A stretch of DNA of 64,000 nt from Dyella jiangningensis (GTDB taxonomy: Bacteria > Pseudomonadota > Gammaproteobacteria > Xanthomonadales > Rhodanobacteraceae): NCBI RefSeq assembly GCF_003264855.1, contig NZ_NFZS01000001.1, forward strand, positions 1,984,001 to 2,048,000. Reading direction: 5' to 3'. The first letter of the stretch is position 1. Each line of letters opens with the position of its first letter. The position numbers and the translations under genes were made by a program. The notes beneath the pieces were generated by a model. That model saw only the letters and a list, made by a program, of their open reading frames with translations. It was not told the origin of the DNA and searched no databases. Shown here piece after piece: positions 58,350 through 64,000 of this stretch.

Positions 58350-60119
58350 ATGCACGATTTGCACTTCATCCAGGATCTCGCGACCGTCATGCTGATCGCG
58401 GGCCTGACCACGGTGATCTTCCAGCGGCTGCGTCAGCCGGTCGTGCTCGGATACATCATCGCTGGCGTGCTGGTCGGGCCTTACACGTTTCCCGTGGTCT
58501 TCATCCACGACGACCAGACGATCCGCACCTTGTCCGAACTGGGCATGATCCTGCTGCTGTTCGCGTTGGGCCTGGAATTCAGCCTGAAAAAGCTGCGCGA
58601 AGTCGGTGGCGCGGCGCTGGTGGCGGCGGTCTGCGAAATCGTACTGATGCTATGGCTCGGCTACGAAATCGGTCGCTTCTTCGGCTGGAGTCCGATGGAC
58701 GCGCTGTTCCTCGGCGCCATGCTGTCGATGTCCTCGACCACCATCATCATGAAGGCGCTCGACGACTTGAACCTCAAGCGTGAGCGCTTCGCCCAGCTGA
58801 TGTTCGGCATCCTGATCGTGGAAGACGTGCTCGCCATCGTATTGATGGCATTGCTTACCGGCATCGCCAGCACCGGCGGTCTGGAAGCGAGCGAGGCGAT
58901 GGGGGCCATCGGGCGCCTCACGCTGTTCATGGCGGTGTCGCTGGTGGTTGGCCTGCTGCTGGTGCCGCGCGTGGTCGACTACATCGCAGCTGTCAGTCGT
59001 GACGATGTCTTGCTGGTGGCGGTGCTGGGCCTGTGTTTCGGCTTCTGCCTCCTGGTGACGGAGATGGGATACAGCGTCGCGCTGGGTGCCTTCATGATCG
59101 GCGCGATCGTGGGCGAATCGCAGAGCGTGGAGCGTGTCGAGCGGATCGTGGGTCCGGTGCGCGACATGTTCAGCGCGATCTTCTTCGTGGCGATCGGCAT
59201 GCTGATCGATCCCGCCATGCTCAAGCAGTATTGGCTGCCCATCCTGGTGGTGACGGCGGTGGTGATCGTGGGCAAGGTGCTGACGTGCAGCTTCGGCACT
59301 TTCGTCGCGGGCAATGGCGGGCGTACGTCGCTGCGGGTCGGCATGGGATTGGCGCAGATCGGCGAGTTCTCCTTCGTGATCGCCTCGCTCGGCCTGACCC
59401 TCAAGGTCACCAGCGGCTTCCTGTATCCGGTGGCGGTTGCGGTGTCGGCGATCACCACGTTCCTTACGCCTTATCTCATCCGCTCCTCGGATCCACTCGC
59501 GGGCGCACTGAGTCGCCACTTGCCCAAGACCTTCATGGGGGCGCTGGCCACCTATACCGACTGGATGGGCAACCTGAGCCTGAGCGGGCAGGGTGCCACC
59601 GTGGCGAAGATGATCCGGCGCCTGGTATGGCACGTGATCATCAACATCATGCTGGTGGTGGCGGCGTTCCTGATCATGTCGTACCTGTATCGCCGTGGCT
59701 TCTTCCACTGGGATTTCCTGGCCGACAGGCCGCAGGTGAAGCGCAGCCTTGCATGGTCGATCGCCGCGCTGATTTCCCTGCCGATGATCGTGGCCGCGTA
59801 TCGAAAGGCGTCCGCGCTAGGCATGCTGCTCGCCGAGCTCAGCATCCCCGAGCGCATCGGTGGTGCCTACAACATGCGCATCAGGGCCGTGTTGGCGCGG
59901 TTCATCCCGCTGATGACCATGTGGGTGCTTGGATTGCTGGTGGCTGCGCTGGCGTCGACCATCCTGCCTCCACGCGAAGTCGCGCTGGTGCTGGTGCTGG
60001 TTCTGCTGCTGCTTGCATGGCTGTTGTGGCGGGGGCTGGTGCAGGTCCATGCGCGCCTGCAGGCCGCATTGCGGGACACCCTGGACAAGCCGGGCCGTTC
60101 CGGTGACGGGCATGCCTGA
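58350..60119 (+). CDS. KefB/CPA2-type cation:proton antiporter without RCK domain
   Basis: The 589-aa inner-membrane protein has about twelve hydrophobic segments in the N-terminal Na+/H+ exchanger domain (residues 8-385; GYIIAGVLVGPYTFP, GLEFSLKKLRE, ALGAFMIGAIVGES). Further membrane segments fill the C-terminal third (about 435-580). The cytoplasmic RCK/TrkA-N domain with a GxGxxG motif found in KefB, KefC and YbaL is absent. It probably moves K+ or Na+ against protons. The ATG at 58350 is used; a GTG at 58326 would add eight residues. No strong ribosome site is seen for either. Confidence 0.88.
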   Translation: MHDLHFIQDLATVMLIAGLTTVIFQRLRQPVVLGYIIAGVLVGPYTFPVVFIHDDQTIRTLSELGMILLLFALGLEFSLKKLREVGGAALVAAVCEIVLMLWLGYEIGRFFGWSPMDALFLGAMLSMSSTTIIMKALDDLNLKRERFAQLMFGILIVEDVLAIVLMALLTGIASTGGLEASEAMGAIGRLTLFMAVSLVVGLLLVPRVVDYIAAVSRDDVLLVAVLGLCFGFCLLVTEMGYSVALGAFMIGAIVGESQSVERVERIVGPVRDMFSAIFFVAIGMLIDPAMLKQYWLPILVVTAVVIVGKVLTCSFGTFVAGNGGRTSLRVGMGLAQIGEFSFVIASLGLTLKVTSGFLYPVAVAVSAITTFLTPYLIRSSDPLAGALSRHLPKTFMGALATYTDWMGNLSLSGQGATVAKMIRRLVWHVIINIMLVVAAFLIMSYLYRRGFFHWDFLADRPQVKRSLAWSIAALISLPMIVAAYRKASALGMLLAELSIPERIGGAYNMRIRAVLARFIPLMTMWVLGLLVAALASTILPPREVALVLVLVLLLLAWLLWRGLVQVHARLQAALRDTLDKPGRSGDGHA

Positions 60120-60341
60120 AAAAGCCCGCTGATGCAGGGCGGCCAAACCAGTCTCAGGATGTGCACAAATCGTAAAAAACCGCGGCGAAACGGCCAAATC
60201 GTGAACTTTTAATCACGACTGACGGTCGTACCCCCCACAGCGTTGCCAAGACTCGACAGGGGCCGCACAATGCGGGGCCTGCCTCCATCGGGGGGGCTTA
60301 GTCCGGTACCGCCGGCATATCTCAAAACGAGGGAGTTCCAC

Positions 60342-61127
60342 ATGAAGCAATTTCTGCGTCCCACGCTGACGGCGGCCGCGCTCGCGGTTGCCCTGGGCAT
60401 GACCGCTGGCGTGCACGCACAGGCAGCGAAGAGCGCCGCCCCCGCCGCCGCTCCCGCCACCGCCACGCCGCCGGCGGTCGACAAGACCAAGGCCAGCTAT
60501 GTGGTCGGCTGGGATCTGGCGAGCTCGCTGCCGCCGCTGGTCCGCGCCGAAGTGGATCCGGCCACCGTGGCCCGCGCGCTGCAGTCCGCCCTCTCCGGCC
60601 AGAAGCCGACGATGAGCGAGGCCGAAGCCAAGCAGGTGCGTGATGCTTTCGTGGCCAACCTCCAGGCCAAGGCCAAGGCTGAGTACACCCAGGTCGCCGC
60701 CAAGAACAAGACCGAGGGCGACGCCTTCCTCGCCAAGAACAAGACCGCTCCGGGCGTGAAGACGACCGCTTCGGGCCTGCAGTACCAGGTGATCAGCCAG
60801 GGCACCGGCGCTCGCCCGGGTCCGAACGACACCGTGCAGGTCAACTACGTCGGCACCTTCGTCAATGGCGAGACCTTTGACGACTCGTCCAAGCACGAGG
60901 GCGGCGGCGCCGCTTCGATCCCGCTCGCCGGCGTGATCCCGGGCTTCCGCGAAGGCATGCAGCTGATGCAGGTCGGCGGCCACTACAAGTTCTTCATCCC
61001 GTCGAACATCGCTTACGGTGCGCAGCCGCAGAACGGCTTCCCGCCGAATGCGACGATCATCTTCGACGTCACCCTGGTCAAGACCGGCCCGACGCCGGCC
61101 GGCGAGCAGGCTGGCGGCGCGAAGTAA
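60342..61127 (+). CDS. FKBP-type peptidyl-prolyl isomerase, FkpA/Mip-like, exported
   Basis: The 261-aa protein has a signal peptide (MKQFLRPTLTAAALAVALG, cleavage after VHAQA), a helical N-terminal dimerisation region (about 45-145) and a C-terminal FKBP domain (about 150-250; VQVNYVGTFVNGETFDDS, GVIPGFREGMQLMQVGGHYKFFIPSNIAYG). It acts as a periplasmic folding catalyst. The ATG follows GGGAG. A strong terminator follows, so it is transcribed alone. Confidence 0.93.
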   Translation: MKQFLRPTLTAAALAVALGMTAGVHAQAAKSAAPAAAPATATPPAVDKTKASYVVGWDLASSLPPLVRAEVDPATVARALQSALSGQKPTMSEAEAKQVRDAFVANLQAKAKAEYTQVAAKNKTEGDAFLAKNKTAPGVKTTASGLQYQVISQGTGARPGPNDTVQVNYVGTFVNGETFDDSSKHEGGGAASIPLAGVIPGFREGMQLMQVGGHYKFFIPSNIAYGAQPQNGFPPNATIIFDVTLVKTGPTPAGEQAGGAK

Positions 61128-61152
61128 TCGCCGAAAGCTCTCTCTGAGACAG

Positions 61153-61190
61153 GCACGGGGCGCGAAGCGATTCGCGCCCCGTGCTTTCTT
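61153..61190 (+). terminator. intrinsic terminator after the FKBP gene
   Basis: The 14-base stem gcacggggcgcgaa / ttcgcgccccgtgc with a four-base loop is followed by tttctt. Confidence 0.9.
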
Positions 61191-61303
61191 GCCCCTTCGA
61201 GGAGGACTGGAATTCCTGGTACGGCTGCGCTTGATGCGTTCGCATGCTGTAACAGTCGCTGCTGCTAGAATTGCGGGCCTTGCACTCGGGAGTTGTTGCG
61301 ACA

Positions 61304-62641
61304 ATGAAGGTCACCATCTTCGGCACCGGTTATGTAGGTCTGGTCACCGGTGCCTGTCTGGCTGAAATGGGAAATCACGTCGTCTGCGTCGACATCGACG
61401 CGGGCAAGGTCGAGCGCCTTAAGAAAGGCGAGATCCCCATCTTCGAGCCGGGCCTGGAGCCGATCGTCAAGCGCAACTACGCCAGCGGCCAGCTCGATTT
61501 CACTACCCACCCGGCGCCAAGCATCGAGCACGGGCAGATCGTCTTCATCGCTGTGGGCACGCCACCGGACGAGGACGGCAGCGCCGACCTGAAGTATGTG
61601 CTGAGCGTGGCTCGCACGATTGGCCAGCACCTGGACAAGTACACGGTCGTGGTCAACAAGTCGACCGTGCCGGTTGGCACCGCTGATCGCGTTCGTGCGG
61701 CCATTGCCGAAGAACTGGAAAAGCGCGGCGCGTCCGTCGAGTTCGACGTCGTTTCCAATCCGGAATTCCTGAAGGAAGGCGATGCGGTGGAGGACTGCCT
61801 GCGTCCTGACCGCATCATCATCGGCAGCTCCAGCGAGCGCGCCGTCAACGTGCTGCGCAAGCTGTATGCGCCGTTCAATCGCAACCATGACCGCACGGTG
61901 GTGATGGATGAGCGCTCGGCCGAGCTCACCAAGTATGCGGCCAACGCGATGCTGGCCACCAAGATCAGCTTCATGAACGAAATCGCCAACATCGCCGAGC
62001 GCGTGGGCGCCGACGTGGAATTGGTGCGCCAGGGCATCGGCTCGGATCCGCGCATTGGCTACCACTTCATTTACCCGGGTGCGGGTTACGGTGGTTCGTG
62101 CTTTCCCAAGGATGTGCAGGCGCTCGAGCGCACGGCGCGTGGCGTGGGCTATGACGCCCGGCTGCTGGGGGCCGTCGAAGCCGTCAACCATGACCAGAAG
62201 ACCAAGCTGTTCGAGCTGATCTCGCGTCATCTGGACGGCCAGTTGAAGGGCAAGACCATCGCGTTGTGGGGCCTGGCGTTCAAACCGAACACCGACGATA
62301 TGCGCGAAGCTTCCAGCCGCAACCTGATGGAGGCGCTTTGGACGGCCGGCGCCAAGGTGCGCGCGTTCGATCCCGAGGCTCGGGAGGAAACCCATCGCAT
62401 CTATGGCGATCGCGAAGACCTGGTCTTGTGCGACAACGCCTACCAGGCGCTGGAAGGCGCGGATGTGCTGGCCATCATCACGGAGTGGAAGGCATTCCGA
62501 AGCCCTGATTTCGCGCGCATTCGCGGCATGCTCGGCAGCCCCGCCATTTTCGACGGCCGCAACCTGTACGATCCGGTTGCGGTGGAAGAAGCCGGCCTGG
62601 CCTACTACGGCATCGGTCGCGGCCGTAGCCTGAGGCGCTGA
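61304..62641 (+). CDS. ugd: UDP-glucose 6-dehydrogenase
   Basis: The 445-aa enzyme oxidises UDP-glucose to UDP-glucuronate with two NAD+. Motifs are [39 protein letters not shown] and the active-site cysteine motif [12 protein letters not shown]. The ATG at 61304 follows GGGAG and gives the family start [12 protein letters not shown]. Together with the UDP-glucuronate 4-epimerase at 25741 it could supply UDP-galacturonate for the surface polymer. Confidence 0.96.
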   Translation: MKVTIFGTGYVGLVTGACLAEMGNHVVCVDIDAGKVERLKKGEIPIFEPGLEPIVKRNYASGQLDFTTHPAPSIEHGQIVFIAVGTPPDEDGSADLKYVLSVARTIGQHLDKYTVVVNKSTVPVGTADRVRAAIAEELEKRGASVEFDVVSNPEFLKEGDAVEDCLRPDRIIIGSSSERAVNVLRKLYAPFNRNHDRTVVMDERSAELTKYAANAMLATKISFMNEIANIAERVGADVELVRQGIGSDPRIGYHFIYPGAGYGGSCFPKDVQALERTARGVGYDARLLGAVEAVNHDQKTKLFELISRHLDGQLKGKTIALWGLAFKPNTDDMREASSRNLMEALWTAGAKVRAFDPEAREETHRIYGDREDLVLCDNAYQALEGADVLAIITEWKAFRSPDFARIRGMLGSPAIFDGRNLYDPVAVEEAGLAYYGIGRGRSLRR

Positions 62642-62643
62642 GC

Positions 62644-62862
62644 GTGTCGGACGACTCGCTGCAGCAACGCCTCACCGAGCTGGAAGTGAGGCTCACCTTC
62701 ATCGATGACACGGTGAGTGCGCTTGCCTCGGCGGATGCAGAGTTGTCGATGCGCATCGCTGCGCTGGAAGAAGTCATCCGTGGCTTGCGCAGCGAGTTGT
62801 CGTCGCTGCGCACATCGCAGGGGCACGATCCGCACAGCGAACCCCCGCCGCCGCATTACTGA
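62644..62862 (+). CDS. slyX: SlyX family protein
   Basis: The 72-aa coiled-coil protein begins at a GTG two bases after the ugd stop. The QQRLTELEVRLTFIDDTVSAL heptads and the closing PPPHY are typical of SlyX. The function is not established. Confidence 0.9.
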   Translation: MSDDSLQQRLTELEVRLTFIDDTVSALASADAELSMRIAALEEVIRGLRSELSSLRTSQGHDPHSEPPPPHY

Positions 62863-62904
62863 CATCATTCGTACCGTACCCGCATCACGCTAGCGAGTTA
62901 GAAC

Positions 62905-63477
62905 ATGGCCGAATCCCTGCGCGATCAGCTGCTCAAGAGCGGCATCGTCAAACAGGTCCGCGACGAAAAGCGCCCGAATCCGCCAAAGGGTGCAGCTTCG
63001 TCCAAGGGCAGCAAACCGCCGCATCCGAAGCCGCATGCGGCAGGCAAGCCGCAGGGCACGGGGCAGGGCGAGATCGACCTTGCCAAGGCCTACGCCATTC
63101 GTGCGCAGACCGAAGCCAATGAGCGCAAGCGCGCGGAACAGGCGGCCGCCGAGGAGGCGCGCCTGCGCCGCGAGCGCAAGCAGAAGATCCAGCAATTGCT
63201 GACGGGCAAGACGCTCAACAAGCCGGACGTCGACCACGTCCGGCATTTCGAGTACGGCGGCAAGATCCGGCGGGTACATGTCGATGCGGAGCAGCTTGCG
63301 GCGATCAACGCGGGAGAGCTCGGCGTGGTGCAGCAGCAGGGACGATACCTGTTGGTGACGCGTGAACTCGCCGAGCAGGTTAGGACGATCGATCCACAGC
63401 AGCTGGCGTTGCTGGTCGAACCCGGCAGCGCAAGCGGCCTCGGCGAAGACGGCGTGCCTGACGACCTGATGTGGTGA
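62905..63477 (+). CDS. DUF2058 family protein (YaiL-like)
   Basis: The 190-aa protein begins MAESLRDQLLKSGIVKQV and has a basic, Ala/Lys-rich middle with a predicted helix (RAQTEANERKRAEQAAAEEA) and a C-terminal domain with VRHFEYGGKIRRVHVD. This matches DUF2058 proteins, whose basic N-terminus suggests nucleic-acid or ribosome association. The function is unknown. It lies 42 bases after slyX. Confidence 0.9.
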   Translation: MAESLRDQLLKSGIVKQVRDEKRPNPPKGAASSKGSKPPHPKPHAAGKPQGTGQGEIDLAKAYAIRAQTEANERKRAEQAAAEEARLRRERKQKIQQLLTGKTLNKPDVDHVRHFEYGGKIRRVHVDAEQLAAINAGELGVVQQQGRYLLVTRELAEQVRTIDPQQLALLVEPGSASGLGEDGVPDDLMW

Positions 63478-63507
63478 CGCGCGCCGGCAAATCGCGCCGT
63501 CAGGCAT

Positions 63508-63540
63508 AAAAAACGCCCGGTGAAAGCCGGGCGTTTTGCT
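63508..63540. terminator. bidirectional terminator
   Basis: The 11-base stem aaaacgcccgg / ccgggcgtttt closes over six bases between converging genes and has T-rich flanks on both strands. Confidence 0.85.
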
Positions 63541-63555
63541 TGGTGGATGGGGCGA

Positions 63556-64000
63556 TCAGGCTTCGATGTCTTCGGTCTGCTCCGTCGTTGCCGGTATCTC
63601 GAAACCGGTCTGGGCGAGCGCCGGCAAATCCCAGCCCTGCTTCGGCGAGAAACGTTCGCCGTAGCGCTGGGCGAGCCTTTCGAGCTTGCCTTTCACCACG
63701 GTGGCGCCTTCGCTGCGCACATATTGGATCGGGCCGCCACGGAACGGCGCAAAGCCGGTGCCGAAGATCACGCCGGCATCCAACAGGTCGGCATCGTCGA
63801 CGACGCCGTCAGCCAGGCAGGCCACTGCTTCGTTCACCATAGGCAGGATCATGCGGTCCTGCAGGTCGGCCGGAACGTTGTAGTCAGGGTCGACCTCGGG
63901 CTTCTGCGGCTTGCCGTCCTGCCAGATATAGATGCCCTGTCCGTCCTTCTTGCCGCGCTTGCCGGCGGCGAGCTTGTCCTCCAGTCCCGGGGGCAGCTCG
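63556..64000 (-). CDS. fadJ: fatty acid oxidation complex alpha subunit, C-terminal part
   Basis: The last 148 codons are present; the gene starts beyond the right edge. DRMILPMVNEAVACLADGVV and the segment GTGFAPFRGGPIQY match the C-terminal 3-hydroxyacyl-CoA dehydrogenase domain of FadJ/FadB-type multifunctional enzymes, which carry out hydration and oxidation in beta-oxidation. FadB versus FadJ cannot be told from this part, so the symbol is provisional. Confidence 0.85.
   Translation of the reverse strand, partial: ELPPGLEDKLAAGKRGKKDGQGIYIWQDGKPQKPEVDPDYNVPADLQDRMILPMVNEAVACLADGVVDDADLLDAGVIFGTGFAPFRGGPIQYVRSEGATVVKGKLERLAQRYGERFSPKQGWDLPALAQTGFEIPATTEQTEDIEA

Overview
The window looks like a chromosomal segment of a high-GC gammaproteobacterium of the order Xanthomonadales, most likely Rhodanobacteraceae (Dyella, Luteibacter or Frateuria-like). 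This is inferred from the housekeeping blocks tig-clpP-clpX-lon-hupB-tRNA-ppiD, mltD-gloB-yafS-rnhA-dnaQ and ppsA/ppsR-DUF1249, from the REP-type repeats and from overall base use. No rRNA is present, so the genus cannot be fixed from sequence alone.

Bases 1-28045 form an accessory locus that is almost all on the minus strand. It combines exopolysaccharide assembly of the exosortase-A-associated type with a hybrid NRPS/PKS. One compact run reads from 19350 leftward out of the window: a JmjC/cupin oxygenase, a 2424-aa A-T-KS-AT-T-aminotransferase megasynthase, a 2150-aa C-A-T-C-A-T NRPS, a family-2 glycosyltransferase, a polysaccharide deacetylase, an O-antigen-ligase-like membrane protein and a CapK/PaaK-like AMP-ligase cut by the left edge. 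These genes overlap or lie 28-58 bases apart. A second minus-strand run (28045 to 21635) makes a UDP-uronic-acid dehydrogenase, a UDP-glucuronate 4-epimerase, a GMC oxidoreductase, an Sfp-type phosphopantetheinyl transferase and a polyprenyl-phosphate sugar transferase of the PEP-CTERM/EpsB type. The carrier-protein-activating enzyme therefore sits in the sugar operon and the glycan enzymes sit in the NRPS operon, which suggests one joint product. Reading the domains, valine may be loaded, extended once with malonate, transaminated at the beta-keto position to a beta,gamma-diamino acid, and joined to two further residues with glycine-like signatures. There is no thioesterase.

Bases 28404-32318 hold a Fur-box-preceded iron-uptake operon: a TonB-dependent siderophore receptor, a PiuC hydroxylase and a Sel1-repeat protein. 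Next come a DUF2076 gene, a decayed GGDEF fragment, tRNA-Ala, RNase D, a 292-base nested inverted-repeat element and a membrane-anchored formylglycine-generating-enzyme-like protein.

From 37503 to the right edge the content is mostly core: tRNA-Leu, trigger factor, ClpP, ClpX, Lon, HU, tRNA-Val, tRNA-Asp, PpiD, MltD, GloB, a YafS-like methyltransferase, RNase HI, DnaQ, a PP2C phosphatase, tRNA-Ser, signal peptidase I, PpsA with its regulator PpsR, a DUF1249 protein, a tRNA-Asp/Glu/Ala cluster, a KefB-like antiporter, an FKBP isomerase, UDP-glucose dehydrogenase, SlyX, a DUF2058 protein and the C-terminal part of a fatty-acid-oxidation subunit. Ugd at 61304 can supply UDP-glucuronate to the epimerase at 25741, linking core and accessory regions.
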